The notes under the pieces were generated by a model, which saw only the letters and a list, made by a program, of their open reading frames with translations, was not told the DNA's origin and did not search any database. The position numbers and the translations under genes were made by a program. From CAKVOD01 sp964606505 (GTDB lineage: Bacteria > Bacillota > Clostridia > Christensenellales > UBA1242), in assembly GCA_964606505.1 (NCBI GenBank), contig CAZSGM010000003.1:1-64000 (forward strand): DNA of 64,000 bases, written 5' to 3'. Positions 49,088 through 58,565 of the stretch are shown here, one piece after another; positions within the stretch are counted from its first letter, which is position 1; each line of letters starts with the position of its first letter.

Positions 49088-50191
49088 ATGGAAACAAAAA
49101 ATAAGTCATACGTTGAACAGCGAAACGAAAAAAACACGCTAAAATTGCGTGAAATGCGCAAGCAGTTACCTGCCTTTTGTAACGAGTTTTTTATCGGAAT
49201 TGAGAGCACAACAAGTTCCCTAACTCGCATAGCTTATGCACAAGATTTAATTGTTTTTTTTAATTTTTTGCACAGCGAACTGCCTGAATTCGCAGAAAAA
49301 GAGGTTCCCCTGCTCTCTTTATGCGATTTAGATAAGGTTACAGCAACGCATTTAGAGTCGTTTTTGGATTATTTGAACTACTACGTTATTGATGACAAAG
49401 TTTTTAAAAATAACGACAAAGCCAAGGCGCGCAAACTATCCGCAATACGCACATTGCTTAAGTATTTTTATAAAAAAGATAAGATTTCGCAAAACGTCGC
49501 GGAAAAGGTTGACAGTCCCAAAATCCACACTAAAAGCATCATTCGCCTCGATTCGAACGAAGTCGAAAAACTGCTTGAGGTTGCCGACAATAGCGAAAAT
49601 GCCGTCTCGCAACAACAAAAGAGTTATTTAAAACACACAAAAACGCGAGATTTAGCGATTTTAACGCTGTTTTTGGGCACAGGTATACGTATTAGCGAAT
49701 TGGTTGGCATAAACCGAAAGGACATCAATTTTACCAATAATTCGTTTACGATTACACGCAAAGGTGGGAACCAATACATACTCTACTTCCCGCCCGAGGT
49801 TGCAGCCGCCCTACTCGACTACAAGGAGTTGCGCGACAAAATCAAAACGGTCAACGAAGCCGACGCGGACGCCTTTTTCCTTTCTCTTCAAAATAGGCGT
49901 ATAACCACTCGCGCCGTGCAAAATTTGGTTAAAAAATACGCTCAAGTTGCGTCGCCGCTTAAAAAAATTAGTCCACACAAACTAAGGAGTACGTACGGCA
50001 CAAACCTATACCAGCAAACGCACGATATTTACGTTGTAGCTGACGTTTTGGGACACAAAGACGTCAACACGACTAAAAAGCACTATGCGGCAATTAGCGA
50101 GGATATTCGTAAAAACGCGTCCACAAAAATTAAGTTGCGAAATAACCATACCAATGACCACGTGGACAATGATATTGACGGCGAAAATTAG
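49088..50191 (+). CDS. Tyrosine recombinase, XerC/D-like
   Basis: A 367-residue site-specific recombinase. The N-terminal SAM-like core-binding domain covers about residues 25-150. Catalytic residues are present: Arg in GTGIRISELVG, Lys in the beta-hairpin ITRKGGN, HKLRSTYG (His and Arg II), His in GHKDVNTTKKHY, which also carries the nucleophile Tyr. Such proteins resolve chromosome dimers at dif or integrate elements. Being alone next to lexA, without phage genes, favours a housekeeping Xer. The C-terminus has about 30 extra polar residues. Probably leaderless mRNA. Confidence 0.88.
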   Translation: METKNKSYVEQRNEKNTLKLREMRKQLPAFCNEFFIGIESTTSSLTRIAYAQDLIVFFNFLHSELPEFAEKEVPLLSLCDLDKVTATHLESFLDYLNYYVIDDKVFKNNDKAKARKLSAIRTLLKYFYKKDKISQNVAEKVDSPKIHTKSIIRLDSNEVEKLLEVADNSENAVSQQQKSYLKHTKTRDLAILTLFLGTGIRISELVGINRKDINFTNNSFTITRKGGNQYILYFPPEVAAALLDYKELRDKIKTVNEADADAFFLSLQNRRITTRAVQNLVKKYAQVASPLKKISPHKLRSTYGTNLYQQTHDIYVVADVLGHKDVNTTKKHYAAISEDIRKNASTKIKLRNNHTNDHVDNDIDGEN

Positions 50192-50273
50192 TTGCTTGCT
50201 AGAATTTATTACTTGATTAGCCCCATTTACCGCCTAAAATTACAAACAAAATCAAAATATATAGAAAATTTGT

Positions 50274-50303
50274 TTGACAAAACTTGTCGAAATATGTTAT
50301 AAT
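50274..50303 (+). promoter_or_regulatory. lexA promoter with overlapping inverted repeat
   Basis: TTGACA (50274-50279), 18-base spacer, TATAAT (50298-50303). A palindrome GACAA-AAC-TTGTC (50276-50288) overlaps the -35 box, and CGAAATATGTTA resembles a Bacillus SOS box at 8 of 12 positions. Either could be the LexA autoregulatory site. Confidence 0.6.
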
Positions 50304-50328
50304 GGGTCAAATAAAAAAGGAGTTTTTT

Positions 50329-50961
50329 ATGGCTAAAAACAATCACAGAGTACAGGAAATTCTTGAATATATTGCGGATTATTCAAAAAACAACGGGTTT
50401 CCCCCTTGTATACGAGAAATACAAGACCACTTCGGTTTCCGCTCCACGTCGACGGTTTCCTATTATCTTAGAAAACTTGAAGCAAGCGGCGAACTCATCA
50501 ACAAGGGACGAAAAAACCGCGCGCTGTCAATCTCAGACAAGTATTTTGACGAAAATCCAATCTACAAGCCTAAATTTTTAAACACGGACTTTACAGTTAT
50601 TCCACTTGTTGGGAATGTAACTGCAGGCATCCCAATTTTAGCTGAGGATAACTACGAGGACTCTTACTACATCCCTACTAACCTGTTCCACGGCGACAAC
50701 CTATTTATGCTGTCAGTCAGTGGCGACAGTATGATTGACGCAGGAATTTTTAGTGGCGACAAAATCATTGTCAGACAGCAAAACTACGCTGAAAACGGAG
50801 AAATTGTTGTCGCACTTATTGAAAATTCGGCAACGGTAAAAACATACTACAAGGAAGAAGGTCGTATTAGGTTGCAACCACAAAACCCAACAATGTCCGC
50901 TATGTATTTCGATAACGTATCAATCTTAGGTAAAGTTATCGGTTTAATTCGCAAATTCTAA
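50329..50961 (+). CDS. lexA: LexA, SOS response repressor
   Basis: Represses DNA-damage genes and cleaves itself when RecA is active. 210 residues: N-terminal winged helix (FPPCIREIQDHFGFRSTSTV, residues about 23-42), cleavage site Ala99-Gly100 in VTAGIP, and the S24 peptidase dyad Ser134 (GDSMIDAG) and Lys171 (TVKTYYKEEG). ATG 50329 follows AAAAGGAG; an in-frame ATG at 50284 lies inside the promoter. The C-terminal GKVIGLIRKF is typical. Confidence 0.97.
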   Translation: MAKNNHRVQEILEYIADYSKNNGFPPCIREIQDHFGFRSTSTVSYYLRKLEASGELINKGRKNRALSISDKYFDENPIYKPKFLNTDFTVIPLVGNVTAGIPILAEDNYEDSYYIPTNLFHGDNLFMLSVSGDSMIDAGIFSGDKIIVRQQNYAENGEIVVALIENSATVKTYYKEEGRIRLQPQNPTMSAMYFDNVSILGKVIGLIRKF

Positions 50962-51017
50962 CCGCCCTACTTGCAAAGTTTGTTGATACTTACTCATATT
51001 TCTTATAATAAACAAAA

Positions 51018-51070
51018 AATACAATATATTGTGTATTATTACGTTAGAATACACTTTATATTGTATTTTA
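51018..51070. repeat. Palindromic repeat, family 1 copy e
   Basis: AATACAATATATTGTGTATTA (left) and GAATACACTTTATATTGTATT (right) around TTACGTTA. It lies between the convergent lexA and miaA genes and may serve as terminator for both. Its left arm is the exact reverse complement of the right half of copy c. Confidence 0.8.
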
Positions 51071-51120
51071 TTTTTTAAGTTAATATTATAAATTAGTCGA
51101 AATTATCGGCGTCTTTTGCT

Positions 51121-52083
51121 TCATTTTTTGAGATAATCAGCGTATTTCTCGGTTAAATAATTGAGTAGGTTTTTATAATTGTCGGCTGAATTATTGTTTA
51201 CCCATTCAATGTTGGAGGTGTAGCGCTTATACCACGTAATTTGCCTTTTAGCATAATTTCGCGTGTGTTGTTTGATTTTTTCGATGGCGTCATTTAATGA
51301 TACTTCGCCGTTAAAATATGGATATAATTCTTTATAGCCTATGGCGCTTGATACCTGAAGCGTAACGTTGTTTTGCCTTTCGTAGTCGAATAGTTTTTTT
51401 GCTTCTTCGATTAACCCGCTTTGTACCATTATGTCTATTCGCGCGTTTATATCTGAATAAAGTTGCTCCCTATCTTTGTTCAAAAAGACGATTTGGTAGT
51501 CAAAATTAGAATTTTCAAAGTTCTTTTTATCGCTTGAGTCATTGGTTTCGCCCAAAAGCGCAATTTCAAGTTTGCGCAAAATTAGTTTTTTATTGTTTGG
51601 GTGTAAATCTTCAGCTAATGACGGGTTACAAGTTCTAATTTTCGCAATTAACTCCTCGCCCCCGAGTTCGTCGTATAGGTCGCTGTACTTTTTGCGAAAC
51701 TCGTCGTTCTTACTGCAATTGTTAAAATCATAAGTAAAAAGCAAACTTTCAATATATAGCCCTGTACCACCAACCAAAATAGGCAACTTCCCCTGCTCGC
51801 TAATATCGTCAATCTGTTTTAATGTCGCCGCTTTAAACTCCGCAACACTATATGACTGATTAAAGTCAATAATATCAATATTTTTATGCGGATATTTCTT
51901 TAATTCTGACTTAGATATTTTAGCGGTCGCAATATCGCAACCTCTATAAATTTGCATTGAGTCAGCCGAAATCAACTCGCAATTAAGTAAATCGTAACAA
52001 TTCATAGCAAGTTTCGTCTTGCCAACACAAGTAGGTCCCGCGATTATCAACAATTTTTGTTTTAAAGCACGCGCTTGAACCAT
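51121..52083 (-). CDS. miaA: tRNA dimethylallyltransferase MiaA
   Basis: Adds the isopentenyl group to A37 of UNN-reading tRNAs, the substrate of MiaB. 320 residues: P-loop AGPTCVGKTKLA (about 15-26), SADSMQIYRGCDIATAK, LVGGTGLYIESLL and the C-terminal KRQITWYKR. I chose the ATG at 52083 with AAGGA upstream; it overlaps the mutL end by 22 bases. Last gene of the miaB-mutS-mutL-miaA operon. Confidence 0.96.
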   Translation of the reverse strand: MVQARALKQKLLIIAGPTCVGKTKLAMNCYDLLNCELISADSMQIYRGCDIATAKISKSELKKYPHKNIDIIDFNQSYSVAEFKAATLKQIDDISEQGKLPILVGGTGLYIESLLFTYDFNNCSKNDEFRKKYSDLYDELGGEELIAKIRTCNPSLAEDLHPNNKKLILRKLEIALLGETNDSSDKKNFENSNFDYQIVFLNKDREQLYSDINARIDIMVQSGLIEEAKKLFDYERQNNVTLQVSSAIGYKELYPYFNGEVSLNDAIEKIKQHTRNYAKRQITWYKRYTSNIEWVNNNSADNYKNLLNYLTEKYADYLKK

Positions 52084-54431
52084 TTTTCGACGTCCTTTCT
52101 CTCGATTTTTATTGCAATTGGCCTGCCGTGCGGACAAAACAGTTCTGTTTTATTCTCAACAACCGCGTCAACCAAATAACAAATCTCAGACTCGCTCATA
52201 TCGTTTCCTGCCTTAATAGCGGCCTTGCACGCCCTCTGCATAAGGTATTCATTGATTTTTAGGCTATCCTTAACCTTTACTTCCTTGCCGTATTGCTTCA
52301 AAATGTCGTTGAAATACGTTTTACAGTCAAAGTTCCCGCCCAGCAAAAGTGGTACGGTTGCAACCTTAAACGCCTTATCGCCAAACTCCTCAATTTGGAA
52401 GCCTAGATTGCAAAATTGCTCCAAGTTTTCTTGAATGAAACTCTTTTCTTGGTAGTTTACTTCCAAAATGTATGGAACCAACAAAGTTTGGACGGCTGTA
52501 TTTCGCTTATTGTAGTACTTTGTAAGCCTATCGTAAATAATTCGCTCGTGTGCAGCGTGCTGGTCAATCAAAATTGCAATGTCCTCGTGCTCAACAAATA
52601 GGAATGTGTTAAATAATTTCCCCACTACCTTGTAACCGTTTTGCAATAACGCCGTGGTGTTTTGTTCCTTTTTCTTGTCTCTTTCCGCTAATAAGTCAAC
52701 GACGTTCCGCGTACCGTCAGTTTTGCCAAACATAACGCTATCTTGACCTGTTGAACCCGTCAAGTCCATCGAGTCCATTGTGTGTATCATTTCCTCGATG
52801 TCAAAATCTTCGTAAATTTTAATTTCTTTCGTAGTAACTAATTTATCATTTTTATCGTAAATGTCGATTTTGTCTATGAAATATTTGCCGTTTTCATCAT
52901 AGAAAAATTTTCCATCGCTTGTTTTTTGTTCTGTCTTAGATGGTTGTTTTTTAGGCTTAGGCGGCGATGCTTCGTAATAGATTTCACTCTTTCGCGCCTC
53001 TTCCTCAGTCTCGCACACTTCCATACGAATATTGATATCTCCGTTAAAAAATGAATTTGATGCTGATGGCGAAACCATTTCGCTCAACATTTGCGAAGTG
53101 ATAGTTTTCTTAACAGGCAAATCTTCAGCTGATGGTATGCCGCCCGAAGGTGGAAGAATTGATGTTTCCATTGGGAAATCATCAAACTCACTTTCCCATT
53201 TCGTGTGTTTTTCTTCTCCTTCTGCCGTCGCATTTTGCGCGTCGACTTGTCTGCTAGAGAGAATGCCAAAATTATTTGAGTTGCTGTAGCCGTTTCCAGT
53301 TGTTTTAGGTTCAGCAGATGGCGTAAATATGTTGTCAAAAGTCTTAAACGCATCCTGCTGCTCAACTTTTTCTTCCTCAAAAGTTTTCTCAAGTTTTTTA
53401 AGTGAACTAATAGGTTTGTCTATCATATCAACGGAAAACAGGTCTTGGTTCGACAAAATAGTGTTTGAAACCGTCCTATACACAAAGGAGAATATCTCGC
53501 CGTTGTCCTCAAATCTAATTTCCATCTTTGTAGGGTGAACATTAACGTCAATACGCTCTGGGTTGATATCCAAAAACATTATGAAGAACGGGAACTGCCC
53601 CTTCATCAAGTGAGTTTCAAAACCCTTGTTAACCGCAACCGAAATATTGGAATTCTGCACAAATCTATTGTTTACAACAAGCGTTTGATACGTCCTATTA
53701 GCCTTTGTGAAACTAGGTTTTCCAATATAGCCATACAAGTGCATATCGTTGCGTTTTTCGTCAAACTTTAACAAGTTTTGCAGCGTGCTGATGCCGTAAA
53801 TTGCAAAAATTGCGTCCTCAAGATTTTTTCCAGTTGAATAATAAATCTGCTTACCATCCGCAAAATATCTAATCGAAACATTGGGATTTGACAAAATCAA
53901 ACGCTGAACAATCGTAGTAATTTCGTGCTCCTCTTGCTTAGGTTTCTTCAAGAACTTTTTGCGCGCAGGAACATTGAAAAACAGGTTGTTTATTGAAATT
54001 TTTGTGCCATTTGGCGCCGAACGTCTTTCGAGCGACAAAACATTCCCAGCATTGAGCGAAATAAATGTCGCGAGGTCATCTTCACTCGTTTTTGTAATCA
54101 TTTCGACTTCGGAAACCGACGCGATAGACGCAAGCGCCTCTCCACGAAAACCTAACGTAAGAATGGAGTTTAAGTCGTCCGCAGTGTTGATTTTACTGGT
54201 TGCGTGCGGCAAAAATGCGTTTTTTACACTGTCATACTCAATTCCGCAACCGTCATCAGTAACAGTCATATTCTCAATTCCGCCGTTACGGATGTCGATA
54301 ACAATGTTTTTTGCGCCCGCGTCAATGCAGTTTTCGGTTAATTCCTTTATTACCGACGCAGGTCTCTCAACAACCTCCCCAGCAGAAATTTTGTTATATA
54401 TGGACGAATCTAGTACATTTATTTTAGCCAT
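52062..54431 (-). CDS. mutL: DNA mismatch repair protein MutL
   Basis: 789 residues. N-terminal GHKL ATPase: SAGEVVERPASVIKEL, DDGCGIEYDSV, TLGFRGEALASI. The C-terminal endonuclease domain has DQHAAHERIIYDRL (metal motif; the usual final Glu is Asp here), ACKAAIKAG and CPHGRP. The central linker (about 330-590) is long and acidic/Ser-rich, which makes the protein about 150 residues longer than Bacillus MutL. The start overlaps the mutS stop by eight bases. Confidence 0.96.
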   Translation of the reverse strand: MAKINVLDSSIYNKISAGEVVERPASVIKELTENCIDAGAKNIVIDIRNGGIENMTVTDDGCGIEYDSVKNAFLPHATSKINTADDLNSILTLGFRGEALASIASVSEVEMITKTSEDDLATFISLNAGNVLSLERRSAPNGTKISINNLFFNVPARKKFLKKPKQEEHEITTIVQRLILSNPNVSIRYFADGKQIYYSTGKNLEDAIFAIYGISTLQNLLKFDEKRNDMHLYGYIGKPSFTKANRTYQTLVVNNRFVQNSNISVAVNKGFETHLMKGQFPFFIMFLDINPERIDVNVHPTKMEIRFEDNGEIFSFVYRTVSNTILSNQDLFSVDMIDKPISSLKKLEKTFEEEKVEQQDAFKTFDNIFTPSAEPKTTGNGYSNSNNFGILSSRQVDAQNATAEGEEKHTKWESEFDDFPMETSILPPSGGIPSAEDLPVKKTITSQMLSEMVSPSASNSFFNGDINIRMEVCETEEEARKSEIYYEASPPKPKKQPSKTEQKTSDGKFFYDENGKYFIDKIDIYDKNDKLVTTKEIKIYEDFDIEEMIHTMDSMDLTGSTGQDSVMFGKTDGTRNVVDLLAERDKKKEQNTTALLQNGYKVVGKLFNTFLFVEHEDIAILIDQHAAHERIIYDRLTKYYNKRNTAVQTLLVPYILEVNYQEKSFIQENLEQFCNLGFQIEEFGDKAFKVATVPLLLGGNFDCKTYFNDILKQYGKEVKVKDSLKINEYLMQRACKAAIKAGNDMSESEICYLVDAVVENKTELFCPHGRPIAIKIERKDVEKWFKRVL

Positions 54432-57045
54432 TTGTATCCTCTCTTACATTTATAATTTCTTTCATCGTATTAATAGCCGTAAGCGCCTCAAGCGGCGTAA
54501 TTGCGTCAATGTTAATTTTTTTAATATAGTTAGCAAGTTTAACTAATTCCTCATCCGGTTTTGTCTCCTGAACTGCGTCCCCTGCCCCCTGCAAATGCTT
54601 ATGCGTAATATCATTATTTTGCAAATCTCTCAAAATTTCGCGTGCCCTAGCAATAACACTGTCAGGCAACCCCGACATACTTGCAACTTCAATACCAAAG
54701 CTGCGGTTTGCTCCCCCTCTAACAATCTTTCTCAAGAATATAACTGAGTTATCAAACTCCTTTACAGATATTTGATAGTTTTTAACTCCCTCAAGCGTGC
54801 CCTCAAGTTCAGTCAACTCGTGATAGTGCGTTGCAAACAAAACCTTCGCTTTCGTCTTTTTAGACAGGTGTTCAACAACTGCCCAAGCAATGCTAAGTCC
54901 GTCATAAGTACTTGTTCCGCGCCCAACTTCGTCCAAAATTACAAGGCTGTTGTCCGTAACATTGGATAGAATGTTGCTTACCTCAAGCATTTCAACCATA
55001 AACGTACTCTGTCCGAACGCCAAATCGTCGCTAGCACCTATACGTGTGAAAATGCGGTCGGTTAGCGCAATTGTTGCATATTGAGCAGGTACAAACGACC
55101 CGATGTGCGCCATCAACACAATAAGTGCAACCTGTCGCATATACGTGCTTTTACCAGCCATATTTGGTCCTGTAATAACGAGTACTCTATTCTCATTGTT
55201 ATCAAGCAGTGTGTCATTTGGAACAAACCTATCCCCCTTCAACATTTGCTCAACAACGCAGTGCTTTCCATCGATAATGTTTGTTTCCTTAACTGACGAA
55301 TTTATTATCGGCTTTGTAAAATTATTCTCAAGCGCAACAAGCGCAAGTGAAAGTAATGAGTCAATCATAGCTAAAACTCTTGCAGTTCCTAAAAATGCAG
55401 GAATTTCATTGATTAACTGTTGCCTAATCTCCTTGAAAACCTTTTGCTCTTCCGTAAGTAAACTTTCTTCCGCGGACAAAATTTCCTCTTCGAGCTTTTT
55501 TAACTCGTCAGTAACATAACGCTCACAGTTTGCAAGTGTTTGCTTGCGCTGGTATCTCTCCTTTGGCGCAAACTGAATTTGGCTCTTAGGAACCTCAATA
55601 AAGTACCCGAAAACGGAGTTATAGCCAATTTTGAGGTTTTTGATATTTGTTTTCAAGCGTTCTTGAGCATCCATTTGTGCAATTGCAGTTCGCCCACCCG
55701 TTGCCTTTTCCTTGAGTTCATCAAGTTCGCTAGAAAAGCCCGCCTTAATGAATCCAGTCTCCTGTGTGTTATTCGGCGAATTTTCGTCAAACGCCCTATC
55801 TAAAACATTAATTATTTCGTCAAAATCAAAAATTTCTTTATAATATTTTTTGAATAATGGGGTTTTCAAATCTTTAATCGCAGATTTTATTTGTGGGATT
55901 TTTGCGATTGAGAGTTTGAGTTCATTGCAACCTTTTGGCGTGATTGTTCCGTACGAAACACGTCCACAAATGCGTTCAATGTCACTAATTTCGCGCAGCG
56001 TCTGTGCAATTGTTTCGCGCACGATTGTGTTTTGCATAAGTTCCTCAATCGCGTCAAGGCGCTCATTTATCATTTTCTCGCTTTGGAGTGGTTGTTCAAC
56101 CCATTGGCGAAGCATTCTCGCGCCCATAGAAGTTTTTGTGCTATTCAACACCCAATACAATGAGCCTTTAGTTTTTTTGTCTTTCATAGACTCGACTAGC
56201 TCGAGGTTTCTGCGCGTGTTGATGTCGATTTTCATAATGTTTTTATCTTTTTCAACTTCAATACGCGTAATGTTCATCATTGAGCGCTTTTGCGTATCCT
56301 CAAGATAACTAAGTAGCGCGCCGCTCGCGATGACGGCAAACTTGCACTTTCCAAGGTCGAATTTATCGAGCGTTATAACATTTAACTGTTTACAAACCTT
56401 TTTCTCTGCCTTACTGTATGCAAACTCCCACTCGTTGTACTCAGTAGCCTTTGGCACAACGCCCATAGCATAACACGTAAGCTCCGAGTAATAGTTTAGT
56501 ACATCCTTGTTGCATATAACTTCACTTGGCTTTATGCGAATTAGCAGGTCGTTAATCCTGTCATCCTTTTTGTCTGAGTTACCCTCAATTGCGTACATTT
56601 CCCCCGTTGTAATGTCTACGTAAGCAATCCCGTAATTGTCATTTTCTGAATAAATGCAGGCAATGAAGTTGTTTTTACTATCGTCCAGAAGTTCCGCCTC
56701 AATGATAGTCCCTGGGGTAACGACGCGAACGACGTCGCGTTGTACGAGCGTGCAACCCTTGGTTGGTTCCGTAAGCTGTTCGCAAATCGCAACCTTGTAC
56801 CCCATCCCAACGAGCTTTGTGAGGTAGTTGTTGGATGCGTGATACGGAATTCCGCACATCGGCGCCTTTTTGTTGCTGCCACAATCGCGTGCTGTTAACG
56901 TTAAGCCCAGTGCCCGCGAAACAATCATTGCGTCATCAAAAAACATTTCATAAAAATCGCCCAATCTATAAAACAAAATGCAATCTGGGTATTCGTCTTT
57001 TTTAAGTAAATACTGTTGCATCATTGGTGATAACTTTTTGCTCAT
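54424..57045 (-). CDS. mutS: DNA mismatch repair protein MutS
   Basis: Recognises mismatches and recruits MutL. 873 residues: mismatch-binding domain with YRLGDFYEMFFDDA (Phe-x-Glu motif near residue 33), connector, lever and clamp, then ATPase with Walker A GPNMAGKSTYMRQ, FATHYHELTEL, and a helix-turn-helix end. Full length. Stop overlaps mutL and the start is directly behind the miaB stop. Confidence 0.98.
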   Translation of the reverse strand: MSKKLSPMMQQYLLKKDEYPDCILFYRLGDFYEMFFDDAMIVSRALGLTLTARDCGSNKKAPMCGIPYHASNNYLTKLVGMGYKVAICEQLTEPTKGCTLVQRDVVRVVTPGTIIEAELLDDSKNNFIACIYSENDNYGIAYVDITTGEMYAIEGNSDKKDDRINDLLIRIKPSEVICNKDVLNYYSELTCYAMGVVPKATEYNEWEFAYSKAEKKVCKQLNVITLDKFDLGKCKFAVIASGALLSYLEDTQKRSMMNITRIEVEKDKNIMKIDINTRRNLELVESMKDKKTKGSLYWVLNSTKTSMGARMLRQWVEQPLQSEKMINERLDAIEELMQNTIVRETIAQTLREISDIERICGRVSYGTITPKGCNELKLSIAKIPQIKSAIKDLKTPLFKKYYKEIFDFDEIINVLDRAFDENSPNNTQETGFIKAGFSSELDELKEKATGGRTAIAQMDAQERLKTNIKNLKIGYNSVFGYFIEVPKSQIQFAPKERYQRKQTLANCERYVTDELKKLEEEILSAEESLLTEEQKVFKEIRQQLINEIPAFLGTARVLAMIDSLLSLALVALENNFTKPIINSSVKETNIIDGKHCVVEQMLKGDRFVPNDTLLDNNENRVLVITGPNMAGKSTYMRQVALIVLMAHIGSFVPAQYATIALTDRIFTRIGASDDLAFGQSTFMVEMLEVSNILSNVTDNSLVILDEVGRGTSTYDGLSIAWAVVEHLSKKTKAKVLFATHYHELTELEGTLEGVKNYQISVKEFDNSVIFLRKIVRGGANRSFGIEVASMSGLPDSVIARAREILRDLQNNDITHKHLQGAGDAVQETKPDEELVKLANYIKKINIDAITPLEALTAINTMKEIINVREDTNG

Positions 57046-58371
57046 TTATTCCTCCAAAGTTTTTCCGTAAAATTGATTGTTTTCAATTTTTGTAATTTCA
57101 ACGTCCACAAAATCGTCGAGTTGCAGTTTTTCATCAAAAACAACAATTGTTTTGCCGCTATCGGTTTTTACCATAAACGACCCGTCTTCATTGCGCGCGT
57201 CAACTATGCAATTCTCAACTCTCCCTATCATTTGGCTGGCGAGTTCTTTTGAAATTTGCTTTTCAATGTCTAGTAAGTGGTTAATGCGTCTATGCTTTTC
57301 TTCGTCTGAAACTTGGTCAGGCATAGTCGCTGCAGGCGTGCCCGTGCGCGGCGAATACATAAACACGAAAAGCCCATTGTATTTAACGCGTTTTACAAGT
57401 TCGCACGTTTCCTCAAACTCCTTCTCAGTTTCCCCTGGGAAGCCAACAATTATGTCGCTAGTGAGAGAAACATTTGGTATAAGTTCGCGTATCTTTTTAA
57501 TGGTGTTTTCATATTTTTCAACCGTGTAATTTCTGTTCATTCTTCTCAAAATTTCGTTGCTGCCCGATTGAATTGGTAAGTGAATTGTTTTTGAGATTTT
57601 GTCGTTGCGTGCAATTGTTTCTATAACATCGTCCGTTAAATCTTTCGGGTGAGATGTCATAAACTTAAGTTTAAAGTTGTAAGGCAAGTCTGCAACCGTT
57701 TGCAGCAATTGAGCAAACGTTGTGCCGTCACCTAAATCTTTTCCGTAGGAATTTACGTTTTGACCCAGCAAAGTGATAACTTTGTACTTGCCCGTCTGCA
57801 AAAGCACCTCAACCTCACTGACTATATCCTGCATTTGGCGGCTCTTTTCCCTTCCACGAACGTATGGGACGATACAATACGTGCAGAAATTGTTGCAGCC
57901 ATACATTATGTTAACCCAGCCGTTATGCCCGCTAGTTCTTGTCATTGGAACATCTTCAAATATATCTGTCATCTCTTTTTCAATCGCAACAATTCGTTTT
58001 TGCGTCTCAGCGTAATCGTCGAGATACTCGCCAAACCTCCCGAGGTTGTGCGTTCCAAATATTATGTTAATAAACGGAAAGCGCTTGTGCAACAGCTCCG
58101 CCATACTATCTTGCTGACTCATACACCCGCAAACCGCAACAATAAGGTTGGGGTTCTTTTTCTTGATGTGCTTGATTGCTCCAATGTTCCCCATTATCTT
58201 TTCCTCGGCAGACTTGCGTATGCAACACGTATTAAAAACGATTACATCCGCTTGTTTTGTGTCTTTAGTTTCGGTATAGCCTCGCTCTTCCAAAAATCCT
58301 GCTAATTTTTCCGACTCGTGTACATTCATTTGACAGCCGTATGTCATAATGCAATATTTCTTGTTATCCAT
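57046..58371 (-). CDS. miaB: MiaB, tRNA-2-methylthio-N6-dimethylallyladenosine synthase
   Basis: A radical SAM methylthiotransferase that converts i6A37 to ms2i6A37. 441 residues: UPF0004 domain (TYGCQMNVHESEKLAG, VFNTCCIRKSAEEK, VCGCM), radical SAM CNNFCTYCIVPYVRGRE, TRAM domain at the end. The TYGCQMN motif distinguishes it from RimO. Start at ATG 58371 with AAAGGAT six bases upstream; a further in-frame ATG at 58392 lies before that ribosome binding site. First gene of the operon. Confidence 0.96.
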   Translation of the reverse strand: MDNKKYCIMTYGCQMNVHESEKLAGFLEERGYTETKDTKQADVIVFNTCCIRKSAEEKIMGNIGAIKHIKKKNPNLIVAVCGCMSQQDSMAELLHKRFPFINIIFGTHNLGRFGEYLDDYAETQKRIVAIEKEMTDIFEDVPMTRTSGHNGWVNIMYGCNNFCTYCIVPYVRGREKSRQMQDIVSEVEVLLQTGKYKVITLLGQNVNSYGKDLGDGTTFAQLLQTVADLPYNFKLKFMTSHPKDLTDDVIETIARNDKISKTIHLPIQSGSNEILRRMNRNYTVEKYENTIKKIRELIPNVSLTSDIIVGFPGETEKEFEETCELVKRVKYNGLFVFMYSPRTGTPAATMPDQVSDEEKHRRINHLLDIEKQISKELASQMIGRVENCIVDARNEDGSFMVKTDSGKTIVVFDEKLQLDDFVDVEITKIENNQFYGKTLEE

Positions 58372-58565
58372 AGTTATCCTTTCTTTTGTCATTTTTTACG
58401 CAACGCCCCCAACTAAACGTTGTCAATAAAATTAAAATCGTTTTGTTTATAAATTATAACATTTTTAGGGTATAAAATGCAAGTCAATTGCGAAAATTTA
58501 CAAACAAAATTGCGCTTTATTTGCTTGAAATAAATATTTTTAGCGCGTTTACTAATACTATAAAT

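Noticed and set aside
49088..50191. Phage or integrative-element integrase for the tRNA-Thr scar
   Set aside because: It is 48 kb from the tRNA fragment, has no phage or excisionase neighbours, and lies next to lexA as housekeeping Xer genes often do.
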